Positions 7,913-17,195 of a DNA stretch of 64,000 nucleotides are shown here, piece by piece. The stretch lies in NCBI RefSeq assembly GCF_014280875.1, contig NZ_JACLAL010000006.1, positions 420,998 to 484,997 of the forward strand. The letters are read 5' to 3'. Made by a program: the position numbers and the translations under genes. The notes under the pieces were generated by a model. The model saw nothing but the letters and a program-made list of their open reading frames with translations. It ran no database searches and was not told where the DNA came from. Position 1 is the stretch's first letter. Each line of letters opens with the position of its first letter. The DNA comes from Paenirhizobium daejeonense (GTDB lineage Bacteria; Pseudomonadota; Alphaproteobacteria; Rhizobiales; Rhizobiaceae).

Positions 7913-8918
7913 CATCGACCAGCCCGCCCGCAGGAAGAACCCTGACAGGAACCCGCGCCGCATCGAGATGAGTGTGAGGCCGACCGGACCCATCCTGCCG
8001 CCCTCTAACATTCAGGGCAATGCGTTGATGGTGGTGATCGCCATCATGGCCTTCCTCGCCTGCCTGACACTCGGTGCGGTCAGCATGGTCAGGGCGACGG
8101 CTGCCGGCTGGCAAAGCCAGATTTCGCGGGAAATCACCATCCAGATCAAGCCGGACGACAATCTCGACATGGAGAAGGCGCTCAACAGGGCGCGTGATCT
8201 GGCGTTGACCTTCGTCGGCACCAAGGACGGCCGCATCATGGACGATGCCGCGACTGCACGGCTTCTCGAGCCCTGGCTCGGCACCGGTCTCGACATCAAC
8301 GAGCTGCCGGTTCCCCGCCTCATCATCATTACCATCGACGAAACGCATCCGCCGGATTTCGCCGCCATGCGCGATCTCCTGAAGGCGGAGGTACCGCAGG
8401 CGTTTCTCGACGATCACCGCACCTGGGTCGACAGGCTGGTGCAGATGGCGCGTACCACGGTTCTGATCGGATCCGCCATTCTCGTTCTAGTTTTCACGGC
8501 CATGGTGCTGACGGTCGTCTTCGCCACCCGTGGCGCGCTTTCCGGAAACAGGCACATCATCGAGGTCCTGCATTTCGTCGGCGCGGAAGGCTCTTTCGTC
8601 GCCCAAGAGTTCCAGAAGCATTTTCTCAAGATCAGCCTCAAGGGGGCGGCGGCCGGGGGGATTCTTGCAGCCGGGCTGTTTGCCGTGGCCAGCTTCTGGC
8701 AGAGCCGTTCGCTCGCCACGCCGGAAAGCGATCAGGCTACGGCCCTTTTCGGAACCTTCTCGATCGGTTATCTCGGTTATCTCGGAATCTTCGCCACGAT
8801 GATCGTGATTGCATTGCTGACCACGGTCACGGCCCGCATAACTGTCATGCGTACAATCTATGAAATCGATCTTGTGAGATCGGATCCGGCGCGTACGGAC
8901 GGCCTGCTCAAGGATTGA
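7905..8918 (+). CDS. ftsX: cell division protein FtsX
   Basis: Membrane partner of FtsE, 337 residues. There is a cytoplasmic N-terminus of about 37 residues, then helix 1 (LMVVIAIMAFLACLTLG, about 42-60), and a periplasmic loop of about 120 residues where FtsX recruits hydrolase activators. Three further helices follow near 184-207, 243-265 and 285-308, with an FtsX-permease-like arrangement. GNRHIIEVLHFVGAEGSFVAQEF between helices 2 and 3 is the coupling region facing FtsE (positions about 210-235). ATG 7905 overlaps the end of ftsE. A likely weak hairpin region follows, then an independent gene at 8995. Confidence 0.9.
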   Translation: MSNIDQPARRKNPDRNPRRIEMSVRPTGPILPPSNIQGNALMVVIAIMAFLACLTLGAVSMVRATAAGWQSQISREITIQIKPDDNLDMEKALNRARDLALTFVGTKDGRIMDDAATARLLEPWLGTGLDINELPVPRLIIITIDETHPPDFAAMRDLLKAEVPQAFLDDHRTWVDRLVQMARTTVLIGSAILVLVFTAMVLTVVFATRGALSGNRHIIEVLHFVGAEGSFVAQEFQKHFLKISLKGAAAGGILAAGLFAVASFWQSRSLATPESDQATALFGTFSIGYLGYLGIFATMIVIALLTTVTARITVMRTIYEIDLVRSDPARTDGLLKD

Positions 8919-8994
8919 GCGCTTGCGTCTAAAGCCTGTTGAATTGCCACAAAGCCGCCTGTTCCGTATGTGAAAAGCGCGCTATTCACGAACC

Positions 8995-9717
8995 ATGTCG
9001 ATGGACCGAATGATACGGAAGAAAGCGTCCAGGGAGGAGTTGTCGCTACGCCCGGCGGGCGGCGTTCTCTCGCGCCATGGACGTCTGCGCCGTTTTCTTC
9101 ATTATGCGGGGCTGGTGCTGATCTTCGCTTCAGCGCTGGTGCTTGCGGGGTTCCTGCGGTTTGCCGATGCCGTAACCACGTTTACGCCGCCGGTCGACGC
9201 CAAGGCGGATGCCATCGTCGTGCTGACGGGTGGCTACCAGCGGATCGACCAGGCGATCGAACTGCTGCGCAAGGGCATGGGGCGACGGCTGCTGATTTCC
9301 GGGGTGCATCCGACGACCACGCCGGCGCAGATCCGCAAGGTGACGCAAAGCTCGCCCGATCTCTTCGAATGCTGCGTCGATGTCGGCTACGAGGCGATGG
9401 ACACTATCGGCAATGCCAATGAGACCTCGCGCTGGATACACGATCGCGGTTATTCCTCGGTTCTCGTCGTCACCAGCAATTACCACATGCCGCGCAGCCT
9501 GATGGAACTGCGCCGCATCGACCCGTCGACCACCTTCATTCCCTATCCGGTGGTCATTTCCGACCTGAAGACGACCGCTTGGTATGCAGAACCCAATCTC
9601 TTGAGGACACTGCTTTCCGAATATGGCAAGACGCTTGTCGCCTATGCCCGGGGCATCATCGGCTGGGGTGTTGGTGAGGGACTGCGGTCCAAAAGCCATC
9701 TCGCCAAGGTGGAATGA
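8995..9717 (+). CDS. YdcF/ElyC family (DUF218) membrane protein
   Basis: 240 residues with one N-terminal membrane helix (AGLVLIFASALVLAGFLRF, about 42-60), then a Rossmann-like DUF218 domain: ADAIVVLTGGYQRIDQA near 72, RLLISGVHPTTT near 95 and VVTSNYHMPRSLMEL near 160. DUF218 proteins such as ElyC and SanA affect envelope or peptidoglycan precursor metabolism; the precise activity here is unknown. ATG 8995 gives a short basic cytoplasmic tail. It sits after ftsEX by 76 bases and may be expressed with them or from its own promoter. A terminator-like hairpin follows at 9725. Confidence 0.85.
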   Translation: MSMDRMIRKKASREELSLRPAGGVLSRHGRLRRFLHYAGLVLIFASALVLAGFLRFADAVTTFTPPVDAKADAIVVLTGGYQRIDQAIELLRKGMGRRLLISGVHPTTTPAQIRKVTQSSPDLFECCVDVGYEAMDTIGNANETSRWIHDRGYSSVLVVTSNYHMPRSLMELRRIDPSTTFIPYPVVISDLKTTAWYAEPNLLRTLLSEYGKTLVAYARGIIGWGVGEGLRSKSHLAKVE

Positions 9718-9724
9718 TGCCGCA

Positions 9725-9754
9725 GGAAAGCTGAGCCTTCGGCTTTTGCTTTCC
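9725..9754 (+). terminator. probable terminator after YdcF gene
   Basis: GGAAAGC and GCTTTCC arms enclose an inner AGCC-TTC-GGCT hairpin separated by small internal loops. Short T-runs (TTTT inside and at 9760) follow. Moderate strength. Confidence 0.45.
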
Positions 9755-9800
9755 GGCGTTTTGCGATAGGGACTTCTCGGCCCGCCCACGGATAGTTTCC

Positions 9801-10592
9801 ATGATCACCTTGCGCTCAATACTCTTCAACACGCTTTTTTATGCAAACCTCATCCTGCGGATGATCTTCCTGTCGCCAATCTACTTTCTGTTACCGCGCA
9901 AAAAGGCTTACTTCATCCCTAAGAACTGGGCGCGTTCGTGCCATTGGCTGATGGAGAAGATCGTCGGTACGACCTTCGAAATCGAAGGGCTGGAGAACAT
10001 TCCGAAGGGCGGCTACATCCTCGCGCCGAAACACCAGTCCTTCTGGGATACCTATGCGCTGCTGCCCTGGCTGGACGATCCGGTCTATATTCTGAAGCGC
10101 GAACTCATGTGGATTCCGCTGTTCGGCTGGTATGCGATGAAGCAGCGGATGATTCCGGTCAATCGCGGCGCGCGCGGCAGGATAATGGCCGCAGTGATGG
10201 AGCGGACCAAGCAGGAGATGCTAAGCGGTCGTCAGCTCATCATCTATCCGGAAGGCACGCGCCGTCCGCCCGGCGCCGTGCCGCATTACAAGTATGGCAT
10301 TGCCCGCATCTACCGCGACCTGCAGGTTCCCGTGGTGCCGGTGGTCATGCATCCGGGTCTGTTCTGGCCCCGTACCACGACAAAACGCTATCCCGGTCAC
10401 TTCAAGGTTCGGATTTTGCAGGCTATTCAGCCGGGCCTTGATCCCGACACCTTTTTCGAAACGCTGACCGGACAGCTCGAAAGCGCGAGCGATGCGCTTC
10501 TGATCGAAACGGCGCGGGACAATCCGCATGTGCCGCTGCCGCAGACGGCACGCAAGCGGATTGCCGAACTCAAGGGAGCCTCGTCGTCCTGA
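9801..10592 (+). CDS. plsC: 1-acyl-sn-glycerol-3-phosphate acyltransferase
   Basis: Transfers an acyl chain to lysophosphatidic acid to make phosphatidic acid at the inner membrane. 263 residues. An N-terminal hydrophobic stretch (LFYANLILRMIFLSPIYFLLP, about 12-32) anchors it. Catalytic motif I HQSFWD (H-X4-D) lies near residue 75, motif III YPEGTRRPPG near 150, and VPVVMHPG near 182 is the fourth conserved block. Start ATG 9801. Convergent with tlpA. Several PlsC paralogues normally exist in rhizobia, so this may be one of a set, possibly serving a specialised lipid; substrate preference cannot be told. Confidence 0.9.
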   Translation: MITLRSILFNTLFYANLILRMIFLSPIYFLLPRKKAYFIPKNWARSCHWLMEKIVGTTFEIEGLENIPKGGYILAPKHQSFWDTYALLPWLDDPVYILKRELMWIPLFGWYAMKQRMIPVNRGARGRIMAAVMERTKQEMLSGRQLIIYPEGTRRPPGAVPHYKYGIARIYRDLQVPVVPVVMHPGLFWPRTTTKRYPGHFKVRILQAIQPGLDPDTFFETLTGQLESASDALLIETARDNPHVPLPQTARKRIAELKGASSS

Positions 10593-10636
10593 CGGGCTTG
10601 CGAGGCGATTGATCCCCTTGGGTCAGTGCACGACGG

Positions 10637-11299
10637 TCAGGTGCCGGTTGCGGCGCGGACCAGCTTGGCTGCATCCTCGCTATCCCAGGCGGCCGGGCCG
10701 TTCATCGAGCCGAGCAGGCAACCCTTCTCATCGATCAGCAGGGTTACGGGGAGGCCGAATGCCAGCCCCTCCTTCTTCATCACGTTGAAGACGCCCATGC
10801 TGGCGTCGCGGTAGAGGCCGAGCGCATTCACTCCAATCTCGTCGAGGAAGGCCTTTGGCTTGTCGGCATTGCCGGTGTCGATGTTGATCGCGAGCACTTG
10901 GAACTTGTCGCTGCCCTCTGCCTTCTGCAGCGCGTCGAGCGCTGGCATTTCCTCGCGGCAGGGCACGCACCAGGTGGCCCAGAGATTGAGGAGAACGGTC
11001 TTGCCGGAGAAATCGGCGAGCGTCATGTCCTTGTCCGATGCATCCTTGAAGGAGAGGCCCGTGATCGTTCGCGGGCCGGTGGCGGCTACCATCGCGGCGA
11101 CCTGTCCGCTCGTGAACGGTTTCAGGGTATCGGCTTTCTGGACTGCGCCCTGACATTGCGCGGTTTCAGCGGCCACCTCGCCATTGCCAGACATGGTCTG
11201 CTTCACGTATACCGCTGCCGCGCCGGCGAGTATGCCGGCGACCGCCGCAATCGCAACCAGCTTGGCGGAAGGAAGTCCCAGCGGTCTTTTTTCTGTCAT
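10637..11299 (-). CDS. tlpA: thiol:disulfide interchange protein TlpA
   Basis: Membrane-anchored periplasmic thioredoxin (220 residues) that in rhizobia reduces cytochrome oxidase assembly factors (Sco and CuA maturation). An N-terminal helix ([22 protein letters not shown]) spans about 9-30. The redox site WCVPC lies near residue 117, inside [19 protein letters not shown], followed by the usual cis-Pro region LPVTLLID. An extra cysteine pair (one near ETAQCQG, one in EKGCLLG) matches the TlpA pattern of a structural disulfide. ATG 11299 is chosen because GGAG lies about 7 bases upstream; 11320 is possible. It is divergent from argH with only 24 bases between starts. Confidence 0.9.
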   Translation of the reverse strand: MTEKRPLGLPSAKLVAIAAVAGILAGAAAVYVKQTMSGNGEVAAETAQCQGAVQKADTLKPFTSGQVAAMVAATGPRTITGLSFKDASDKDMTLADFSGKTVLLNLWATWCVPCREEMPALDALQKAEGSDKFQVLAINIDTGNADKPKAFLDEIGVNALGLYRDASMGVFNVMKKEGLAFGLPVTLLIDEKGCLLGSMNGPAAWDSEDAAKLVRAATGT

Positions 11300-11323
11300 T
11301 GCAGTCTCCAGGATGGGCATCGC

Positions 11324-12727
11324 ATGGCCGAGGACACCAAGAACACGAAATCCTCCAACCAGATGTGGGGCGGTCGTTTCGCTTCCGGGCCCGCGGCCAT
11401 CATGGAGGAGATAAATGCCTCCATCGGTTTCGACAAGAAGCTTTATGCCCAGGACATCCGCGGCTCAATCGCGCATGCGACCATGCTCGCCCATCAAGGC
11501 ATCATCTCGGCCGATGACAAAGACAAGATCGTTCACGGCCTGAACACGATCCTGTCAGAGATCGAATCCGGTCAGTTCGTGTTCTCGCGCAAGCTCGAGG
11601 ACATTCACATGAATGTCGAGGCGCGCCTTGCCGAACTCATTGGCGCTGCCGCTGGCCGACTGCATACGGCGCGTTCACGCAACGACCAGGTGGCGCTCGA
11701 TTTCCGCCTCTGGGTGAAGGAAGAATTGCAGAAGGTCGAGGTTTCGCTGACCTCCCTTATCGCCGCTTTCCTCGACCGTGCGGAAGAGCATGCTGATACC
11801 GTCATGCCCGGCTTCACCCATCTCCAGACGGCCCAGCCGGTGACCTTCGGCCATCACTGCATGGCCTATGTCGAGATGTTTGGCCGCGACCGGCAGCGTG
11901 TGCGCCATGCCATCGAACACATGGACGAAAGCCCGATCGGAGCTGCCGCCCTTGCCGGCACCGGCTTTGCCATCGACCGCCACATGACGGCGAAGGCCCT
12001 CGGCTTCCGCGAACCTACCCGCAACTCGATCGACACCGTATCGGACCGCGATTTCGCGCTGGAATTCCTGTCGATCGCCTCAATCTGCGCCACCCATCTG
12101 TCGCGGCTTGCCGAGGAGATCGTCATCTGGTCGACGCCGCAATTCGGTTTCGTCCGCCTGTCCGATGCCTTCTCCACCGGCTCCTCGATCATGCCGCAGA
12201 AGAAGAACCCGGATGCGGCCGAACTGGTGCGCGCCAAGACCGGCCGTATCAACGGATCGCTGATCGCGCTTCTGACCGTTATGAAGGGCCTGCCGCTCGC
12301 CTATTCGAAGGACATGCAGGAAGACAAGGAACAGGTCTTCGATGCTGCCGAAAGCCTTGAGCTGGCAATTGCCGCGATGACCGGCATGATCGGCGATCTG
12401 ACTGTGCGTACCGATCGGATGAAGGCAGCCGCCGGCTCCGGTTATTCGACCGCGACCGATCTCGCCGACTGGCTGGTGCGGGAAGCTGGCCTTCCGTTCC
12501 GCGAAGCCCACCATGTCACCGGTCGCGCGGTAGCGCTCGCAGAGCAGAAGGGATGCGATCTGGCGGAGCTCTCGCTTGAGGATCTGCAGTCGATCAATCC
12601 GGCGATCACCGCCGGTATCTTCGATGTCCTGACGGTCGAGGCGTCCGTTGCCAGCCGCAAGAGCTTCGGTGGTACGGCGCCATCTGAAGTGAAGAAGCAG
12701 ATCGCCTGGTGGCGTGCCCGCAACTGA
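11324..12727 (+). CDS. argH: argininosuccinate lyase
   Basis: Last enzyme of arginine synthesis: argininosuccinate to arginine and fumarate, homotetramer, cytoplasmic. 467 residues, the normal family length. It shows the fumarase-superfamily signature [12 protein letters not shown] near residue 288, [14 protein letters not shown] near 117 and TPGFTHLQ-like [12 protein letters not shown] near 162. The open frame runs upstream to 10898, but this only reflects the antisense reading of tlpA; ATG 11324 starts the conserved N-terminus ([10 protein letters not shown]). First gene of an argH / lipoprotein / lysA set; intergenic gaps are 83 and 12 bases. Confidence 0.96.
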   Translation: MAEDTKNTKSSNQMWGGRFASGPAAIMEEINASIGFDKKLYAQDIRGSIAHATMLAHQGIISADDKDKIVHGLNTILSEIESGQFVFSRKLEDIHMNVEARLAELIGAAAGRLHTARSRNDQVALDFRLWVKEELQKVEVSLTSLIAAFLDRAEEHADTVMPGFTHLQTAQPVTFGHHCMAYVEMFGRDRQRVRHAIEHMDESPIGAAALAGTGFAIDRHMTAKALGFREPTRNSIDTVSDRDFALEFLSIASICATHLSRLAEEIVIWSTPQFGFVRLSDAFSTGSSIMPQKKNPDAAELVRAKTGRINGSLIALLTVMKGLPLAYSKDMQEDKEQVFDAAESLELAIAAMTGMIGDLTVRTDRMKAAAGSGYSTATDLADWLVREAGLPFREAHHVTGRAVALAEQKGCDLAELSLEDLQSINPAITAGIFDVLTVEASVASRKSFGGTAPSEVKKQIAWWRARN

Positions 12728-12810
12728 TCACGTTGGTTTGCGGGCCGGTTGCGAGATTAAGGGTGCACAAGCGCTGTGATTTTCGCTACAGGCTATAGGA
12801 AGATGTTCCG

Positions 12811-13026
12811 GTGGATAGGATGATGGTGAAAACGTTTCGACGCTCAATAGTCGCCGCTGGCCTGGTTGTTGCGGCTGCTCTCGTGCTTTCCGGCTGTGGC
12901 CGCAAGTCCGATCTCGATCCGCCGAGCATGCCGGCTGACCAGCAGAACGTACGCACGACCGGCGGCAAGCCGCAGTCTGCTCCGCCAAAGCCGGACGATC
13001 CGTTCATTCTCGATCCTCTTCTCTGA
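12811..13026 (+). CDS. small lipoprotein, LptM (YifL)-like
   Basis: A 71-residue lipoprotein with a basic N-terminus, hydrophobic segment (IVAAGLVVAAALVL) and lipobox LSGC with Cys near residue 29. The mature part is short, charged and proline-rich. Small lipoproteins immediately before lysA are found across proteobacteria; the enterobacterial LptM assists LptD oxidative maturation, but equivalence is inference. The GTG at 12811 is chosen because AGGAAGA sits 7 bases before it; the ATG at 12820 would be 16 bases away. It lies 12 bases before lysA, so they are co-transcribed. Confidence 0.8.
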   Translation: MDRMMVKTFRRSIVAAGLVVAAALVLSGCGRKSDLDPPSMPADQQNVRTTGGKPQSAPPKPDDPFILDPLL

Positions 13027-13038
13027 CAGGCCTTACCC

Positions 13039-14307
13039 GTGAACCACTTCGACTATCGCGATGGTGTCCTCTATGCCGAGGGTGTACCCGTGCCTGAAAT
13101 CGCCAAGGCCGTGGGAACACCCTTTTACTGCTATTCTACGGCAACGCTGGAGCGGCATTACACGGTATTTTCGAAGGCCTTTGACGGGGTGGACGCGATG
13201 GTCTGCTATGCGCTTAAGGCCAATTCCAACCAGGCCGTGCTGAAGACGCTAGCCCGGCTTGGAGCCGGCGTCGACGTGGTCTCCGGGGGTGAGCTGCGCC
13301 GCGCGCTTGCTGCCGGCGTTCCCGCAAGCCGCATCATGTTCTCTGGCGTCGGCAAGACGGTTTCGGAGATGGATCTGGCTCTTGATGTCGGCATTTACTG
13401 CTTCAACATCGAATCAGAGCCGGAACTCGAGGTTCTTGCCGTCCGCGCCGCCAAGGCCGGCAAGCAGGCACACGTCTCGTTTCGTATCAATCCGGATGTC
13501 GATGCACGCACCCATGCGAAGATCTCGACGGGCAAGAAGGAAAACAAGTTCGGCATTTCCTACGAGCGCGCCCGTGCTGTCTATCAGCGGGCGGCTAGCC
13601 TGCCATCGATAAAGGTTACCGGCATCGACATGCACATCGGTAGCCAGATCACCGAACTCCAGCCGTTCGAGGACGCATTTCGGCTTTTGCGGGAACTGGT
13701 CGAAACCCTGCGCAGTGACGGACATATGATCGACCACGTCGATATCGGCGGCGGTCTCGGCATTCCCTACCGTGACGATAACAACCCGCCGCCAGAACCC
13801 GACGCCTATGCCCATATCGTCAAGGAACAACTGGCGGGGCTCAACTGCCAGATCGTGACCGAACCGGGTCGCCTGATCGTCGGCAATGCCGGCATTCTGG
13901 TGACTGAGGTTCTGTTTGTGAAGGACGGCGGCGACAAGACCTTCGTGATCGTCGATGCGGCGATGAACGATCTCATCCGGCCTACGCTCTATGAGGCCTA
14001 TCACGAGATTCGCCCCGTGGTGATCTCGGCTGCCAGCGCGCCACGCATCAAGGCCGATGTTGTCGGTCCCGTCTGCGAAACGGGAGACTATCTGGCGCTT
14101 GATCGCGAGATGGCGATGCCGAAGCCTGGTGATTTGTTTGCCGTCGGTTCTGCTGGTGCTTACGGGGCCGTGCAGGCAGGCACTTACAACAGTCGGCTGC
14201 TCGTTCCCGAGGTGCTGGTAAATGGCGACCGGTTTCACGTGATTCGTCCCCGCACGAGCTACGAAGAGCTGATCGCGCTCGATTCCGTGCCGGATTGGCT
14301 GGCCTGA
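13039..14307 (+). CDS. lysA: diaminopimelate decarboxylase
   Basis: Final step of lysine synthesis, meso-diaminopimelate to lysine, PLP dependent, alanine-racemase fold. 422 residues. PLP lysine is in VCYALKANSNQAVL near residue 60; DMHIGSQI near 198 is the glycine/histidine phosphate site; TEPGRLIVGNAG near 275 and GPVCETGD near 340 hold the conserved Arg and catalytic Cys. Start GTG 13039 follows the lipoprotein gene closely. Competes with peptidoglycan synthesis for diaminopimelate, which fits its genomic place beside envelope genes. Confidence 0.96.
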   Translation: MNHFDYRDGVLYAEGVPVPEIAKAVGTPFYCYSTATLERHYTVFSKAFDGVDAMVCYALKANSNQAVLKTLARLGAGVDVVSGGELRRALAAGVPASRIMFSGVGKTVSEMDLALDVGIYCFNIESEPELEVLAVRAAKAGKQAHVSFRINPDVDARTHAKISTGKKENKFGISYERARAVYQRAASLPSIKVTGIDMHIGSQITELQPFEDAFRLLRELVETLRSDGHMIDHVDIGGGLGIPYRDDNNPPPEPDAYAHIVKEQLAGLNCQIVTEPGRLIVGNAGILVTEVLFVKDGGDKTFVIVDAAMNDLIRPTLYEAYHEIRPVVISAASAPRIKADVVGPVCETGDYLALDREMAMPKPGDLFAVGSAGAYGAVQAGTYNSRLLVPEVLVNGDRFHVIRPRTSYEELIALDSVPDWLA

Positions 14308-14441
14308 TCGCCCGTTCACTTTTCGGAGACTGGTCTAAAAAAGCGGCGATCATCGAGCCGCTGCCCTCGTCTTCGCCACAAAGGGTGGTATCCTGCCTTA
14401 GCAGATGAAGGCGATCACCCCTTTAGGGTGATGCCAAGACC

Positions 14442-17114
14442 GTGGACGAAACGGAGACCCGACGGATGAGCCCCCCTCAGCCGGGCACTACGCGAAAAGG
14501 CGCATTCCGCACCGATCCGGTGCTGGCACGTCGCGTCGCGATCAAACGTCTGCTGGCGCGTCTCGTCCTCTTTGCCGAACGTCTGCTGCCGCTGTTCCTT
14601 CCCGTTATGGGCATTGCCGCGATCTTCGTCTCGCTGGCATGGTTCGGTGTTTTCCGGCAATTGCCGGATTTCCTGAGGTTGCTTCTGGTCTTTGCCCTCA
14701 CCTTTGCTTTTGTTTCGGCCCTTCTGCCGTTTACAAGGCTGCGCTGGCCGGATGCGCAAGAAGCTGACAGGCTGCTCGAGGAGCGTAACGGCCTGCCGCA
14801 CCAGCCCGTCGCCGTGCAGGATGACGAACCGGCCTTCGAAACGCCGTTTGCTCGCGCTCTGTGGCAGGAACACCAGCGGCGAATGGCGGAAACCATCGCT
14901 GCGCTGGATGCTGGCTTGCCTCGGCCGGATATCGCCCGGTTCGACCGGCATGCGCTGCGCGCCATTCCGGCACTCCTGTTTGCGACCGCTTTTGCCTATT
15001 CCGGCTCCAACGGGGCGGGGGTGATTTCCGATGCATTCCGCTGGACCGCCGTCGAGGGGACCGGTCAGGACATACGCGTCGACGCGTGGATCACGCCGCC
15101 TGCCTTTACCGGCCGCGCGCCGGTGTTTCTCTCCGGTGCAAATTCGCAGCCCGTGGAAGGCGGCGTGCGCGTGCCGCAGAATTCGCAGGCGACCGTGCGC
15201 ATCAGCGGCGGGCGCGAGGACGAGAAGGTTCTTTATCGTCTGGCCGATGGTGGCGAGGTTCTGGACGTCGCGGAGAGCCGTGAGGCGCTGCCGCCTGCCC
15301 AAGCAGACGGAAGCGGTCCGGCACAGGACCCTGTGAGCCGTACGCACGAACTCAAGCTCGAGCAGAACGGCGAACTTGTGGTTGGAGACAAGCACTGGGC
15401 AATCGAAGTGGTTGCCGACAATCCGCCGGAAATCGCCTTCGAGGGGTTGCCAAAACCGACCGTCAATGGCGCTCTGGAAATCGGCTTCACCGCAAAGGAC
15501 GATTACGGCCTCCAGTCGGCGCGTGCCGAGATTGTGCCGGTTGATGAGAAGCCGGGCGCGACCCCGCTCTATCCGCTGCCTGATTACAGGCTCGATCTTC
15601 CGCGCCACAATGCGCGCGATGCAAAGGGCGTTTCCAGCCGCAACATCAGCGAGCATCCGCTGGCCGGCCGCAAGGTTCGTATTACGCTGGTTGCGACCGA
15701 TGGGGCCGGGCAGACCGGTCGCAGTCCGCCGCATGAAATGGTGCTGCCATCCCGCCATTTCGTCGAGCCGTTGGCTGCGGCGGTGGCCGAGGAGCGCCAG
15801 GTTTTCTCGCTGGATACCCGGGATATCGGTCAGGCGGTTGCACTCAACGAGGCGATTTCGTTGCGTGCCGATGAGACCATTCCCAATCCCACACATTTCC
15901 TGCTCATCCAGTCCGCGCAGACGCGCATGAAGATCGCCCGCTCCACCAACGATCTCAAGGATACGGCCGACTATCTCTGGGAAATCGCGCTCGGCATCGA
16001 CGATGGCGATCTTTCGCTGGCGGAGCGCAATCTACGGGATGCGCAGCAGGCGCTTGCCGATGCGCTGGAACGGAATGCTTCCGATCAGGAAATCAAGAAG
16101 CTGATGGACGAGCTTCGCGCCGCCATGCAGGAATTCATGAAGGCGGTGGCCGAGCGCCAGCAGAACGCCGATGGCCAGCAACAGCAGCAATCAGCGCAGA
16201 ACATGCTTCGACAGCGCGATCTGGACAACATGCTGAACCAGATCGAGAACCTTGCCCGCTCTGGCAATCGTGACGCCGCGCGCCAGATGCTTTCCGAAAT
16301 GCAGCGGATGATGAACAACCTGCAGGCCGGCCGGCCGATGCGCGGACAGCAACAACAGCAGACCAGTGAACTTCGCAAGCAGATCGACAAGCTTGGCGAG
16401 ATCATGCAGCAGCAGCAGAAGCTTATGGACGAGACCTTCCGTCTCGACCAGGCGCTGAAGGACCGCATGCAGCGCGGCGATCCGGGTGATGGCGAAGACG
16501 GCGAGTTCCTGCAGGACGAACCGCCCGTGACGGAGAACGGCCAGCAAGGGCAACAACAGGATCAGCAGGGCGGTTCACCGACAGACCGCATGACTGCCGA
16601 GCAATTGCGCGAGGCGCTGAAAAACCTGCGAGCCCAGCAGGATGCACTCGGCAAGAAGCTTGGCGAACTGCAACAGGGCATGAAGGATCTTGGCTTCCAG
16701 TCGGGCGAAGGCTTCGATCGTGCGCAGCGCGAAATGAAGGGTGCTGGAGACGCGCTCGGAAAGAGCGAAGGCGAACGCGCCGTCGATGGTCAGGGCAAGG
16801 CCATGGAAGCCCTGCGGCAGGGCGCGCAGGATATGATGGGCCAGATCCAGCAGGCCATGCGCGCCGGCGGTCAGGGACCGGGCGAGAACGGACAGGGCGG
16901 ACAGCGCGGCCGGGATCCTCTGGGGCGTGACACCGCGAGGACGGGCGAGCAGATGGACGATGGCAGGGTAGAGATCCCGGACGAGATCGATGTGCAGCGG
17001 GCGCGCGAAATTCTCAACGCCATCCGGAAGAAGCTCGATACCATGTCGGTTGACGATGTCGCTCGTCCGGAGCTGGAGCGCCGCTATCTCGAGCGGCTGC
17101 TCGATATACAATAG
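14442..17114 (+). CDS. TIGR02302 family (DUF4175) large membrane protein
   Basis: 890 residues. Two N-terminal membrane helices (about 43-62 and 68-90) and a third hydrophobic stretch near 172-188 precede a beta-rich periplasmic region (about 200-480). A long helical, glutamine-rich region follows with runs of Q near 580, 635 and 700, then a final conserved helix block (REILNAIRKKLDT) near 855. The family is conserved in alphaproteobacteria and sits after lysA; function is unknown. GTG 14442 has AGGGTGA 10 bases before; ATG 14466 is an alternative. The Q-rich part suggests coiled-coil assembly. No enzymatic motif is visible. Confidence 0.88.
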   Translation: MDETETRRMSPPQPGTTRKGAFRTDPVLARRVAIKRLLARLVLFAERLLPLFLPVMGIAAIFVSLAWFGVFRQLPDFLRLLLVFALTFAFVSALLPFTRLRWPDAQEADRLLEERNGLPHQPVAVQDDEPAFETPFARALWQEHQRRMAETIAALDAGLPRPDIARFDRHALRAIPALLFATAFAYSGSNGAGVISDAFRWTAVEGTGQDIRVDAWITPPAFTGRAPVFLSGANSQPVEGGVRVPQNSQATVRISGGREDEKVLYRLADGGEVLDVAESREALPPAQADGSGPAQDPVSRTHELKLEQNGELVVGDKHWAIEVVADNPPEIAFEGLPKPTVNGALEIGFTAKDDYGLQSARAEIVPVDEKPGATPLYPLPDYRLDLPRHNARDAKGVSSRNISEHPLAGRKVRITLVATDGAGQTGRSPPHEMVLPSRHFVEPLAAAVAEERQVFSLDTRDIGQAVALNEAISLRADETIPNPTHFLLIQSAQTRMKIARSTNDLKDTADYLWEIALGIDDGDLSLAERNLRDAQQALADALERNASDQEIKKLMDELRAAMQEFMKAVAERQQNADGQQQQQSAQNMLRQRDLDNMLNQIENLARSGNRDAARQMLSEMQRMMNNLQAGRPMRGQQQQQTSELRKQIDKLGEIMQQQQKLMDETFRLDQALKDRMQRGDPGDGEDGEFLQDEPPVTENGQQGQQQDQQGGSPTDRMTAEQLREALKNLRAQQDALGKKLGELQQGMKDLGFQSGEGFDRAQREMKGAGDALGKSEGERAVDGQGKAMEALRQGAQDMMGQIQQAMRAGGQGPGENGQGGQRGRDPLGRDTARTGEQMDDGRVEIPDEIDVQRAREILNAIRKKLDTMSVDDVARPELERRYLERLLDIQ

Positions 17115-17195
17115 CATTGCGATAGACTGTCCGCAGGTTGGCGTCTGATCGTACCCAATCTCTCAGGAAGCGGCCAGGACGCGGTCTTCAAACCC

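Noticed and set aside
10898..11323. Upstream extension of the argH frame by 142 codons
   Set aside because: It is the antisense of tlpA, and the argH family begins at 11324.
14415..15896. 493-codon minus-strand open frame opposite TIGR02302
   Set aside because: It is the shadow of a GC-rich gene: the amino-acid pattern has no domain, no ribosome site, and the plus-strand frame has a clear family match.
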